Both the position numbers and the translations under genes were made by a program. 64,000 nt of DNA from Cichorium intybus (taxonomy: Eukaryota; Streptophyta; Magnoliopsida; Asterales; Asteraceae): positions 47,532,561 through 47,596,560 of the forward strand of contig CM042012.1 in NCBI GenBank assembly GCA_023525715.1, in the 5' to 3' direction. The notes below the pieces were generated by a model. The model was given only the letters and a program-made list of their open reading frames with translations, was not told where the DNA came from and searched no databases. Below are positions 32,491 to 45,359 of the stretch, in pieces. Numbering within the stretch: the stretch's first letter is position 1; the number at the start of each line of letters is the position of its first letter.

Positions 32491-32715
32491 ACAAGTGAAG
32501 CCCAGCCTAGCTGGGTGGATGCGCCCGGGTTATATACCCATGTGGTGGAAGGTATGGAGTTCGACTCCTACTAACCCTATGTGGGGGATTTTCCCTGGTC
32601 GGCGAAAAACAGGTGGAGGGGAAAGGCTTTGCGCCATAGGTAATTGTCAACCGCCCTGGGTTGCAAGGCTGAGTACCCTCAAGGTGTTAAAATTGCCGGT
32701 CCAAAAAAAAAAAAT
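32491..32715 (+). mobile_element. tRNA-derived SINE
   Basis: Pol III-type promoter on the + strand: A box TAGCTGGGTGG (32508-32518) and B box GGAGTTCGACTCC (32555-32567). It ends in an A run of 12. A 13-bp direct duplication TTGTAGCCCAACT flanks it (32478-32490 and 32716-32728), which is the mark of target-primed insertion. About 225 bp, no coding capacity, apparently young because the duplication is exact. Confidence 0.88.
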
Positions 32716-32882
32716 TTGTAGCCCAACTTGGACCTACCTATAAAAACCTAATCACCACATCATTTTCAAGACCGAGTTATGAAGATAGCATCGTTAAAAC
32801 GTTATTTCATCAGCATTTAGGTGTCTAGAACTCGAAAGTATCTATGTTTTTAATAACTAACATTTACAAAAGTTAAAATTTA

Positions 32883-33000
32883 TAAGGCTGGAAGGAGTGG
32901 AGAGAAATTTGTTGGCAGTATTATTTGTTGGCGGTATCATAAATAAATAAAATTTGTTTTGTAAATAAAGAAAATAAATATACTTTATTATATTTTTATA
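32883..33000. mobile_element. Harbinger left end, relic
   Basis: TAA followed by GGCTGGAAGGAGTGG, nearly the same terminus as the 9066-9787 element (GGCTGGAGGGAGTGG). No matching right end was found, so its extent is only a guess. Confidence 0.4.
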
Positions 33001-36000
33001 TTGTGAATCAAATAGCCAAATAAAGTTTTAAAAGATGACATGAAGTTTCAAAATCTATTTTTAAAACCAAATATGAGAAATTTTATCTTAAAAGTGTCAG
33101 TTGGCCAAACTTAACCAGTGAGCTTTGACTAGTCAAGGATTTGGAAGGATTAGAAAATATTATGAAAGAATTGATGTAGAAACTTAGAGTATGTTAAATA
33201 ATTCCTTAAGTTAATATTAAGGACCCAATGGTAAAGAAATTAATGAAAGGGGCTATTTTTGTCAATTTGGGAAACTAGAGGTTAAGGTTGACCTGGTCAA
33301 GGACTAAAGTAAAATAAATCATCATAATTGGGGCATAAGTGTGAAACTAGATACTTCTAATTAAAAGAGTTGACTTTATGGGTGTTGGGTGTAGAAAGAC
33401 CAAACTATGGGGACTATTCTTCCCAATACTTGAAAGATACCAAGTTTTAGAGAGGGATTTCCTCATTTTCAGCCACATTCACGTATTGAGAGAGAGAGAG
33501 GAGGAGAGAGAGTGGCGATTTTTCTTGGGTTTTGAAGGGAATGAGCTTGGATTTGAAGAATCATCTAAGTAATTGAATATTCCTAGCATTCTAAGGTATA
33601 TTTCTTCTCCTTCTAGCTTGTAAACCCATCTTTGGGGTGAATTCTTTATCAAATCCGAAAATGGTGAATTGGGGGAGGAAATCCTAGGATCCCAAGTGTT
33701 AGTTTAAGATTTTAGTCCATGTTTTGATCAACATCCAATCCATGGATGATTTAGATCCGAATAGTAGATTGATTTGGGTGTTATGAACCCTAGAAATTGA
33801 GGATTCGATGATTATTTGAGGAATCTAGCAATTTGTGGATGAATATGGTGGTTTTGGATGAGGGGATTCACTTCTAGTGATTCCCTAAGAATTCCAACCC
33901 TTGATGTGTGAACTTAAACCTTGAATCTATATAATATGGGAATTTGGGTGTTGAAATGGGTTTTATTCATGTATATGATGAACGGATTCATCCCTTGATG
34001 AGTCCCTTGTGATTTAAACCCAATTAGTAATCAACATCTTGTGAATGGCTTGAAACCATGATTGGAAGTGGGTATTCCATGAGTTTCACCTTTTAAATAA
34101 ATGATTGGAATTGGGAATTCAGTGAGGCTATTATCTTTGGGATTTGAATTTGAATGAGGGAATGACTCCCTTGGGGATAACCTATGATTAAGAACTTAAT
34201 GGATTACTTGCAAGTGTTGGGTGTAATGATTGACTTAGAATCTAGTTCATTTGTATCTTGTTTGGAGATAAGAATTTGGATATATGGTTTTCAATGGATT
34301 AAGTCATGAACACTTGGATTGGGAGTTGAATCATGGAAAATAAGTTCGTAAACATGTATTTTAATTACTAATTAGTATTGGGATGAATTGGAACCTTATT
34401 ATTTGGGTCAAAAGGGGGTTAAAAGGACCAAAATTAAGCAATACAGCGTGTTTTACGTGACCCGCATAAGGATTTGGCCTTGGGGCATGCGACCCGCGCA
34501 AAATGGAAAACTGGAAGAAGGACTTTTGCTAGGTTCACGCGACCCACGTGACTTTTTCCTTGGGCCTTGTATGACCCGCACAAGTGGGCTGGGTAGTTTT
34601 TCCATTGTTTTGTTTTGAGCCTTGTGGTTTGGGCTTTGGGTTCTTGGATGGATGCAAATCTTAAGGGTTGAACAAACTAAGATATTCCTTATTTAGGAAG
34701 TTAAGAACATCTTTTTTGGATGATGTGTGATAGTTCCTTCTTAGTTTAACAAGAAGTAATTATAGTGCTACTTTTGGATAACCAAGTGTGACACCTCCTC
34801 TTTGGGTATTGTAGGAAGGATGTGGATTGTAGCAACTTGGATATGAGATGGAGGACTCAAGTTATCTTTGGCTAAGAGGATTTGGATGGGAGTGTTGATG
34901 TTTAGGAGCACTTATCTATGCATCAAGTTGGTGAGGAATTAGAGATGACTCATCAGTTGACCTTGGGTGAGTTTACCGGGAGTACAAATCCCTACTACTA
35001 TGTTTTGTGTGTGTTATCTACTATTTTCATGCATGCTTTTTATGTGCTATTTATGGTATGAGTACCATGTGTACATTGCATGAAATGAATCATTGTAAAG
35101 ATGTTTTCAAACAAATACTATTATGTTGTTTTGAAAGACGTTTTGGCCATCCTATTTGTGCATTGCATATAGGATGGGATTGGACGTGTGAACCTTATGA
35201 CAACCTTAATGAAGTTTGGATGAGATAGGCACCTTGATGACGATTTTCTACTTAGAGGGCCTGAGATAGACCCTTAAATGAACGTTTGTGGAATTGTTCC
35301 CGCCAATAGGGGACTACATGAGGGGGTAGCTACCCCTCATGAGGCTAGTGTAATAGCCACTAGTCTTAGTTCAACCTACATGGGGATCAAGTAGTATGCT
35401 TTGTGCGTGTTACTTGTGAACTTGGGTAGGTGCCATTGAGGGTGAGATGCACTTTTATGAGATGGACATGGTTTAGGATAGTTGCATCATGCATTGCATT
35501 GCATATCATAACTATTCATTTTTATCATACCTTTATGACATACTAATGTTTTATACAACTTTCGAGATGATAAATTATACAACTTTTGAGTGTGTGAAAA
35601 CTATTCAAAACTATTTTTTGGGGTTTGTCCCGAGTGTGGTAGTTATACTGCCCACTCTGAATGGGTCAGCCTCGGGTAAGCTCACTACACATTCAATTGT
35701 CTAACTTATTTTGATGTGTACTCGTGTTAAGGAGTTTAGAGGGCTTTAGAAGATCTGGATGTTTTAGAAGGCCACAGATTGTGTGGTTCCATTTAAGTTG
35801 TGTAATGATATTCATATTGTAACAACCTCACTATTTTATAAACCAATATATTTTTTTCTAAAGTGGGACCAAATGATTTTTCCACAACTTAAACTCTGAA
35901 CGATTTCTTAACAAACCCAACGCGTTTTAAAACGGTCTTTGAACGAAATTTGAATCTTTTTGAAGATGTTGAGATTTAAAGTTTTCATTAAAGGGCGATT

Positions 36001-36100
36001 TTTGAACAATGATGATAACCTATTGGTTTAAAAAGGTATTTTATGAATATCCTTAAGCGAGGACGTTTCAGATTTCACCCTCTTCTTTAGCTTGCTGAAT
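33001..36100 (+). repeat. Long non-coding repeat-like block, LTR or relic, unresolved
   Basis: About 3 kb with no sustained reading frame but an unusual even composition on the + strand, rich in 'ttggga', 'gatttgga' and 'gaattggg'. Four degenerate copies of 'gcgacccgcgc' occur at 34457, 34489, 34539 and 34572. Features such as 'gggtcagcctcgggtaagctc' (35664-35684) recall the untranslated parts of large Ty3/Gypsy elements. I could not define ends, duplications or a second copy in the window. Confidence 0.35.
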
Positions 36101-36109
36101 CATTGAGTT

Positions 36110-36925
36110 CCGGAGTGAAAGCTTTCGCACAATCGGCTATTCATCTTGCCTCTGTCTGTCACCTTCCCGGTCAACCTCTACCTACCTCCATGATGAAATT
36201 GTTAAAAACATGGGTGCTAATTTCACAAAAGAAAACATATAATCTGTCCTCTTTTCCCTTAACTTCATTAAAATTGCCTATAAAGATCCAATGACATTGT
36301 TAGAAGCTTTGATATCCAACAAATTTGTCCATATTTTCTTTCGTTCACTTGGATTATTAGGAGCACAAACATTTACAAAATTGATGGTCTCTTCAATACC
36401 TAACCACGATTCGGAGATAATAATGATGTTTGAATGAATGATGGACCATGTTTTTTTAAAGATATATGAGTTCCACATGCAGAATAATTCCCCTGGTCTT
36501 CCTCTCGATCCTGCCGCCTCGAAGTCAAAGTTATCGTGATTCCAAAATTGAGAATAATTAATATCACCCGGGTTTACCATCCAAGTCTCTTGAATTCTTA
36601 TAAAAATGATGTTGTGTCAACTTTGTATCTCTTTGACTTGATTTCTTTTATCATCATCTCTTGCTTCTCTGATATTATATGTGAGAATATTCATTTTGGT
36701 TTTCTATTTACGCCTCACCTTCAATTCAACTCCAAGGAGATCATCAAGCCCCTCTATTTGAAAACCTACCTCCGATTTGATGGCTTTGGTTTTAATCACT
36801 TCAATGGAAATGGAGTTACTTGATTTGGTAGGGCTCTTTTTGCTTGATTGACCTCCATCCGTTCTCTTTGTTCTTTTATAACTATTAACTCGCACCACAT
36901 CCTTTAGTTTCAAAGATGTCGACAT
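36110..36925 (-). pseudogene. L1 ORF1 end and ORF2 endonuclease fragment
   Basis: 36704-36925 gives the basic ORF1 tail (LKLKDVVRVNSYKRTKRTDG). 36278-36580 encodes the endonuclease middle (DFEAAGSRGRPGELFCMWNS, NFVNVCAPNNPSERKKIWTN). The next endonuclease block, containing a GDFNEV-like GNFNEV, lies in another frame at about 36220-36290. Similarity fades near 36110. No reverse transcriptase follows. Confidence 0.78.
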
Positions 36926-37002
36926 GTTTTTAATTATAGCCGATTTTTTTCTTCCACTCCTTATACTTCAATTGTTGAAATCGGTTCACACCCATTTTCC
37001 CC

Positions 37003-38319
37003 CTATGAATTTATTGGCTCCGTATTTAAATCAATTAAATTGCCTGACGATTTAAGACTATGGAGTTGTGCAGGGTGATAAACTCCGATGGGGCTATCAT
37101 CCTCTTGACCTACTTGTTTCTCCCCTAAATTATTGTTTTTGTCAGTGGTTTTGTCTTCTTTTGGGCCCGAGATTAAGTGCTCAGATTCTTCTGACACAAT
37201 AGTCCTTTTACTCGCAAAGTTGGACTCATTTTGGCCCACTAATGGGGTAGTTACCGTGTTATTTTCATCCACTGTAGGGTTATTTACCGTATTATTATCA
37301 TCCAGTTGACCATGTGTTATTGTGTTCGGTTGTTTTAAATTTGATGCAGATGTATCTGGTCTAATTTTAGAGCCCAACACTGATTCATGATTGCCTTCAC
37401 TAATATTGTCGCAGATTACGAACCCTTGTTCCAATTCATGTCAATGCCCGGTGTGTACCTTAGTTTGTTTCCTTTCAATGACAATTTCTAGCAATTCATT
37501 GTCATGATTAAGATCAAACCCATTCCTTGACTCTGGAATTACCTTAGTCTCTCTTATTATTTCTCCTTCTTCCAATTCTGCATTCTCTTCATCGTAATCT
37601 TTATCCAGTGTGTCTGAGATTCCATCAGTTCATCTTCTGAATATGAAATTGGGCTGTCGAGGTTACAAAAAGACGGCTCTCATCCATCCCTATCTTCCTT
37701 AATCCACGCATTGAATCTAAATTTCTCCCCATCTAACTTGAATTGGTTGATTTATGTATGTGCTCAATTTTGTAAGAATACATACTCTACCATATGAGAC
37801 ATTAGCAGCATCATTTAAACATTCGCAAGGGATTAAGACTCTACCAAATTTACCATCAATGATTGAAAATACCTGACAATCCCACATCTCACTGGAACTC
37901 CTGAAATTTTAACCCACACAACTTTGCATTTCTGCGTATTCGAGTCGTCCCATCGTTTGAGCCATGCAAACCAAGTCTTCCAAAATTGATTGTGTCGTTC
38001 AAGGAATCTATCTACTTCAAATGAGTTGCCAAAGTCTATCAATACTATCAATCCTCCTAAATATCTCACAAACGCAGAAATGATATTTTCTGCTTTGATT
38101 ATACTGAAGAATGACCTTAGGCAATCATAATCTTTAAGTTCTCCTATCAAACATCCCTTAAGCCAGATACTCAACTTTGGTTGCAGTTGTGCAGGAATTA
38201 ATATGAAATTTGGTAATATCTCTACATCCCCTTTTACTATTTCTGCAAATGATAAAGATTTTGCCCCTTTTTCTTTTCCATTTATCCCTTGTTTACTAGA
38301 AACTTCTACATTCCTAGTA
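37003..38319 (-). pseudogene. L1 ORF1, part left of the MULE insertion
   Basis: Contains the DUF4283-like region at 37833-38174 (CLRSFFSIIKAENIISAFVR, then VVWVKISGVPVRCG), which in plant LINE and related proteins precedes a zinc knuckle. The polar Asn/Thr/Glu-rich C-terminal part is at 37003-37434. Frames are not continuous between these pieces. Confidence 0.75.
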
Positions 38320-38657
38320 GGGTTATTGAGCTAATGGCCCAACAATGTGTCCAAAATTATTTTAAAAGGTCCCTTAAATAAATTTCAGTCATTTGAAGCC
38401 ATTATAGTGGAAAAAGAAGTGTTTATTTAGTCATGGATCGAAAATCTAACCGGTTACCCGGTTAATGGTTCATTTTGTATTAAAATGAACTTATGCAAAT
38501 CCACGTCATATGACACGTCAAATGGATCGGTGAGTCGACACGGTGGATCAAACGGACTTGGGACCCAATAAAATCGGATTGGATGACTTTAACGGTTTAT
38601 TGAAAAACGAGATAAACGATCGATCCAAGAGTGTTCAAAGCATTGCAGCAACCGACA

Positions 38658-39193
38658 ATGGCCTTCAATCGATACTACCTGGACATTGTGTAGAACAATC
38701 ATCCTTACCCGAAATGCTTTTGCGAGGAGACGGTGATGCTGAGGACATCGTCGACCCCGCTTAACCCTAGAAGATGGTTCTTTAACTGTAGATGCTCCTT
38801 GGTAAGTTTTCTGTCTTCTACCTTTTGAAGCAGCTCGTTGTTACACGGAGGATAATGTTAAGATAGTCATTGTTACATAAAATGCAGGTTCCTGGCCGCG
38901 ACTGTCGTTGGTTTAGGTGGGTGGATGACGAGTTATCACGTCACTACAAAGCAGAAATGAACCAGTTGATAACAGAGGTGGAAGAAATGAGGAACGACCC
39001 TAAGATTCCTAGATTGAAAGAAATGATAAAAGAAGAAAAACAAAAACATGAAGGTAACCTCGATGCTGCGGTTGAAAGAGTTGTTGAACTGGAAGACTCT
39101 TTGAATGCTAAGAAAAAGAAATCAGCTCATCGATGTGTGGTAATACAACTCTTTGGTGTCATATTTGTGGTTTGGTGTTTGTACATGTTGTGA
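38658..39193 (+). pseudogene. GRF-type zinc-finger/coiled-coil/TM protein gene inside the MULE
   Basis: Two exons, about 38658-38801 and 38888-39193, joined by GTAAGT...GCAG. Exon 1 supplies the first half of a GRF zinc finger (PKCFCEETVMLRTSS, then NPRRWFFNCRC) and exon 2 the rest (VPGRDCRWFRWVDDELSRHY). A coiled coil rich in Glu/Lys follows (MNQLITEVEEMRNDP to VVELEDSLNAKKKK) and then a C-terminal membrane segment (VIQLFGVIFVVWCLYML). This is the architecture of plant At1g43920-like GRF proteins. An in-frame TAG at 38691-38693 lies between the ATG at 38658 and the zinc finger, so it is likely inactive unless translation starts elsewhere. Biochemical role unknown; it is oriented divergently from the transposase within the same TIRs. 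Confidence 0.7.
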
Positions 39194-40080
39194 TTGTTGT
39201 AGTTGATAACAGGGAGGGGTAAGGGTTGGGGTACGTTGTTTTTGGGTGGTAGTTGATGTCTATTTGTATGTTGGTGGGTATGGTTGAAGTATAGTACCGG
39301 ATCACAGGTTTTTGATTGGGGTGGGGGGGGGGGGTGTAAAGCAGGATCATCTTAGTTTGTCTTAATCTAACCCTACATTTTGTACTTAAGGTAGCAGTTT
39401 GGTCAATGGTCATTTTACCCTTCAATGTATGTAAATTATAAACTATTAATGAAGATGCTCACATGGGATCATAGAAAATCGATCCCACATTTTGTTTGTT
39501 AATGTTTGTCTGAATGTGTTGGAATCTGTGGTGTGTAGTGACTCTTATTTATGTTATCCAAAAGTTGATTTCAATAAAGTTGGAATTGTTTATGTTTGGA
39601 ATTATATGGTTTGGGGGACCATGGACTTGTTGATTACCCTTACTTTAAAGTGCTTATTGGGGACCATGTGTGCACATGTACACATCATTTTTCAGTACTT
39701 GAACGGGGGACCATCTGTCAAGAGTTTATTACCCTTACTTTAAACTGCAAGTACTTGAATGGGGGACCATCTGTCAAAAGTTTGGCAACATTTTGCAGAT
39801 TCTAAGGATGTAAACATGTGGGACATTAAAGTAAATTGCTAAAACATATACAAATATCAACAGAACAATAATGCAACAGATTCTAAGGATGTAAACATGT
39901 AGGACCTTAATAATGCAACATGTCATAAATTTACCAAAATTGGTGGGCACATGCACACCAACACGTTGCCATGTTTACGACAGACCAATATCTTGTTTGC
40001 TAGTTTTGGAACACATGTCCACTAAGTTTAAAATAAAAAACATACTAAATACTTCAATACCATAGATAAAAAGTTTCAAA
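39194..40080. repeat. MULE interior with short direct repeats
   Basis: A G-rich run is at 39319-39334. 'tgggggaccatctgtcaa' occurs at 39704 and 39758, and 'acagattctaaggatgtaaacatgt' at about 39797 and 39876. No gene. Confidence 0.6.
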
Positions 40081-40882
40081 CTATTCTAATGTGACTGGTT
40101 TGCCAATTGAATTCCCTTCTCTATTTTTTCCAATGATATTCTTGGCCAACTTTTTCTTAACAATTTTCTCTGACTGCCTTATCTTCTCAGTCTTCTCTTT
40201 CTTCACTTTACATCCAAGTTTGGTATCATGCATCAGATGTACCCTTTTTCCCTGAACTCTATGACACTCCAAGGTGTTTTCTGGAATTGTCGTTGGAACA
40301 TCTTCACTTTGACTTGTCATTTCTTGAGTTAAACCCTCAGTCTGAGATGGCATTGGAACATCAATTTCTAATGTCTTTTCTTGATTTGTCATTGGAACAC
40401 CTTTAGTTGGAATTGTGTTTTCTTGAGTTACACCCTCAGTCTGAGATGGTACACCTTCAGTTGGATTTGTGTTTTCTTCAGTTGGAACATCATCCTCCCT
40501 ATTTCTTTCTACTGGAACCTGTAAATATGATAACACCTTTTTAAATGCAGTTACTTACATTAATATTAAATTAATATTTTAAAATTATACCTGGTTCCCT
40601 GTCATTTTCCTAGCACGTTTGACATTCAATTTTGCAGGTTTTGTCACCTTTGGACATCTTGCCTTGTTATGACCTGGTTCATGACATATACTACAAAAAA
40701 ATTCTTTTTCCAACCTTTGATACTCTATGTTTTCCATCCTTTTCAGTAACATCCTTCCTTCTATTCACTGTGGGTTTTCCAGGCATTCTCCTACTTTTAG
40801 GTGACAATGGTGGGTAAATGGGGTTTCTGGCCACATGTTGCTCCCATTCATAGGTGATAATCTATTTTAGTAAGATTTTAAG

Positions 40883-41657
40883 TGAAAGGTTTTCTACAAT
40901 TATGAACTAAAAATCCTAAGTTCACATGCAACCTATATAGATCTAAGTTTTTCTTCTAGTTAAACATATAACGATTCCTAAAAGGCCAGAAAAAATAAAC
41001 TAAAAGAAGAGATTAAGAAAAACCAACCTTTAGTGAATCTTGGAAGCAAAGCAACATAAACTTCTTGTCTCAAATGTAGTCACACCCTAGCTGGGAGTCT
41101 TGGCCGAAAATTCCTTCAAAGAGAGAGTCTAAATCGTGGTCAACAGTGTTTATGAGCCTCCCTATTTATAGGCTCCAAGTGGTTACCAGATAAACCTTAC
41201 AGATAAACCTTTTTGAATTCGAATTAAGATAATCTATTATCTTAATTAATCAAACCATTTTATCTATATATTATCATCGAAATTATATATATATCTATAT
41301 ATAAATTTCGCCAACCACACACTCACTTAAAACTGTCACTTACTCAACTATTGAATAATTACAGTTTTAGTCCATGCACATTTAATTAATTAATTTAATC
41401 ACTAAATTAATTCCAATTAATTCCAGATTAATTTCTTATTAATTAATATAGTTTCTAATTAATATATTATCACTTTAATATATTAATAAACCATATATTT
41501 AATTTCTATTGATTTATTAATCACATAATAAATCAATCTTTCTCTCTACTAAACTTTCTACCAAATCTCCTACTATGATGGCAACCCAAATGGACTATGC
41601 TACTATTAATTAGATAAATACTAATTATTAGTCATGGCTTAGACACCTAATCCAACA
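40883..41657 (-). repeat. 3' LTR of the gag-only Copia element
   Basis: 775 bp. TATAAATAGG-like promoter at about 41160-41172 in the - sense. The AT-rich part has TTAATTAA-type repeats (41385-41530). About 98% identical to the right LTR. Confidence 0.93.
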
Positions 41658-44600
41658 GTCTCCCACTTGGATAAGTCTATGACTATAATTACTAATTTAT
41701 CCTCTAACTAATCAGCAAACTGTAGCTTCCTAGAAACTGCTGCGGAACTCTGACCTAGTCAGTTCTGTCCATAGATAAGTGATCATATGATCCTTCGTCC
41801 AACCAGATATTTTCAGACACGAGACAGGGATTGAGATCAATCTCTGTCCGATACTCTGTTTCCCGATTTTCGATTCTGCTTATGACTTTAGAACTTCTAA
41901 TTGAACACATGAATTTAGTCCAGGCTGGCCAACACTTTAGTCAACTTCAAAATCATCGAGAGGCCTACAGATATCTGTTTCCCATCAGGGTCAAGGAATG
42001 AATAAGCTTTGACTCATATGCTTATATCTTTTACCAGTCAAATCATTCACAACAACACGTTTTATAACATCGAGTTACCGATGCGTTTTCATATTATCAA
42101 TGAAAAACTTCCTTGTAAATTATAACTCATATCTCTCCACTTCAAGATCATAGGATATTATTGTCTCAACATTGCTTGTGATATAATCCATGAAGCAATC
42201 TATTGAGCGTGGGTTTATCCAATACTTAAATCTCTATTTCTAAGTACTCATGAATGTTATAGCAATCCTATTGCTATGTCTAACTCCTTAGACAGTCTAC
42301 AAATCAATTCATGACAGTCTTGATTCAATACTTACTTCCCAAAGTATGAGCGACTGCGGACCTTTCTGAATAATTAAATTATTCGGGAAGTAAAACATGC
42401 GAAAGTGAAACATAAAGATCTGACTGGCAGCTACTCTTGCTTATTACCGAGTCTCCACAAGGTAATCACCAGGTCGGACCTTGTCATAAACTATTATCGG
42501 TTTCATGATTTCTTTTAAACTTTCAATTCTAATTTTACATCTATGTCTTTATGAACCTTACACTCTTTCTATGTATCCAAGTATCTTATACTTGTACACT
42601 TTATTGCAGATGATCCAATCGGATGCTCATCCGATAACATCTCAATATGTTATACTGTCAATTTCTCTTCTAACTCCATTCTGGTAATGTGTACTGTGAC
42701 TTCCTATGGTTCTGGGGTCTTTAGTCTACTTGACTGTACCCTAAGACTATTTCGAGGTGTTATGATGTGCCGGTGAACCACACGCGCTCCAATAGAATAC
42801 CAATAAGATTCTTTAATCATGAAGTCCTTTAACATCATGTCCTGACGTTAATGATTACCACCTTGGAAAATCTTTTAAATTAACCCTATCACTTTCACCC
42901 CAATCATTTCCCAATGAATTCTCACTTGAGTTCAAACAATCCATCCAGTATATATTCATGACATTTTGATCAATCCAAGAAACTTTTGGAACCCGATCCA
43001 ATCATATTCCAAACCCTTTCGGAATCCAAAGATTATTTATAATCCTTGTGTCATGATTTTCGAAAAACTATTTCCTTTCGGAGACTCTTCTCATGCATCT
43101 TGAATCTTATCAAGATCATGATTACAATGGCTAGGTCTAGGCTGGCGATTTCATCTATCCAATAGATGACTATGAATTACGTGAGTATGTTGAACCTTCT
43201 TAATTTCTTTCATGCCAAGTCATCACACTTTGCAATGATAAGAAAACCATTTTCCTGGGTCTATGCATCTTGAATCTCATCAATATCATTTTGGCAGAGT
43301 CTGGATCTATCTCATAGAAATTTGCAACCACCTGAGTATGCCGTATTTCTATTAAGGCTTTCATAGCGATCCGTCTCTTAACACCAAGTCATTACACTTT
43401 GTAATGAAAAGAGACGTTTCCTAGAAACAGTATGTATCCCACGTATGGAGATAGTAGATAACGGCGACTCCCACTGGCTTTGACATGGTTATAGACTATT
43501 CATAAAATCCAGGACTTATGGCACATTTTGAGAATCCAAACCTTTCTGACATTTTAATGGAAATCTTTCAGCCCTTTCTCAAAATCCAATCCTTTGGCAT
43601 ATTTTTGAGAATCTGAATATACTTTCTTGCGAGATGCCCATGGGGAAATCTCGGGCCTATTTACCTTTGTACTGGGACACTCTTTGTGAGTCCCTATTAG
43701 TGTGCCGGTGATCCACACGCGCTCCACTAACGATTCACAATGTACCGTACAGTATCCTTTCGGATTCCATCCTCTATTGAGATTGCTTCTCCCGGAATCA
43801 ATTACTTGACTCTGAGTATCGTCTCACTCAACCAGATGTTCTGAAGGTATGTATCTGTCCATGTTGCTTTATGTTGATGATTCAGTTACTCCCACTGGTT
43901 TTTAGACCAGGTGTAAAATCAATCAAATTTTCACATAGACTGTGTCTCGCCCTAAGGTTCTCTTGTTTGGCAGCAACCGGGCTCACCAATGCTTCCAAGT
44001 AGTCGGATTGTAAATCCGTACTAACTATAGTGTTTTACCACCAATCGGTATGTCACCCCAATCATATCTACTTATGATGGTGATCAATACTACTGGTCAA
44101 GAGAAGATTATGTCAGTTGTAAAACAGAAATCCAATTTTTGTTTCAAGCCTAGTGATGACTAAAGGTTTTTTCACTTGGCTAATCCTGAACACAGTCAAG
44201 ACTACACTAACTCCCACTATTTCCTTAGACCATGAGTTCTTTCTAAAAGAGCTCCTCTCATATAGTTGCAGTGGGATAGCCAATGGAATGACAATGCTGA
44301 TCATGTTCAGGCTAGTCATGAGGTTTGGATGAACACTACAAGACCCTGGACTTTTCTATGTACAAGTGGGATAATCCCAGCTTTTCATTTCAGACAGTGT
44401 CTGTAGGACCTATTTAGTCTAGGATGTGGTTGGAATATGGTTTATATAGACTGACTGGTATAGTATTCATCTTGTTGGAAACTAATTGACAATGTATCGA
44501 GGATCGAACTGTTTCGACCAATGCTCCATTATCTTCCCTAAGACACATTATAACTATTAATGTTCTTGGAAGAGAATGAACTGTGAAACCTTTTTCTCAG

Positions 44601-45359
44601 TTATCGCTCAGGTTCTGTGGAACTTGTACTTCCTTTGAAGTCCTTGAACTGTTCAAAGTTTCAATTCAATCGCTTATCCCGATAAGCGAAGTCATATTTG
44701 TCATACCGAATGATAAATATCGTGAAGTACAAACCATTGTGTTCTATATCAAGATTTGAGCAATACACAGCAACAGGTGTGTTCGTTGCTTTTAATCTCA
44801 ATGTCCTTTACATATTTATGTAGACTTATGACTTTGTTAACTTTGCTCAAGACTTGCAATCTTCAGCTGACTCTAAGTCAATTGATTCCAAAATCCTATC
44901 CTCTGGATATTTGGGTGATTCATTTCTTGCCACATGTGCTTTATAAAGAACTTAATCATCATCTGACTCTAAGTCAGATGATTCCAAAGTCCTGTCCACC
45001 TGGACCTTTGGTTGATTCATTTCTTGACACATTAAGAACTCAATTCATCAAGTGACTCTAAGTCAAATGATTCCAAGGTCCTGTCCAACTGGACCTTTGG
45101 TTGAATTGACTCTTATAACATTTGTATTAACAATCATAAATGACACAATTCTTGAATCCAAACAATTCGGATCATCTTTCAAGTTATTACTAAACATATA
45201 TTCAACACATTCGTATAACATTTCAAGGACAATTTTATACAACAGGTGTTAAAAGAAAAATGACAATTTTATTAAAACAAAATCCTTGAACAATGTAATA
45301 GACAATGTCAAAAAATGCATCTAAAGACTAATAACAATATTTCAATATCTATCTAAACT
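41658..45359 (-). repeat. Non-coding interior of the gag-only Copia
   Basis: The part next to the left LTR (41658 to about 42420) matches 58732 to about 59450 of the pol-containing Copia, i.e. the region after pol. The remainder (to 45359) is non-coding and internally repeated: two related blocks at about 43095-43250 and 43255-43400; three copies of a 90-96-bp unit starting at 44867, 44963 and 45053; and two copies of the hairpin motif at 42767 and 43701. It stands where pol would be. Confidence 0.75.

Noticed and set aside
40632..40817. 61-codon + strand ORF
   Set aside because: Antisense of the MULE transposase zinc-knuckle region, which has a clear CCHC motif on the other strand.
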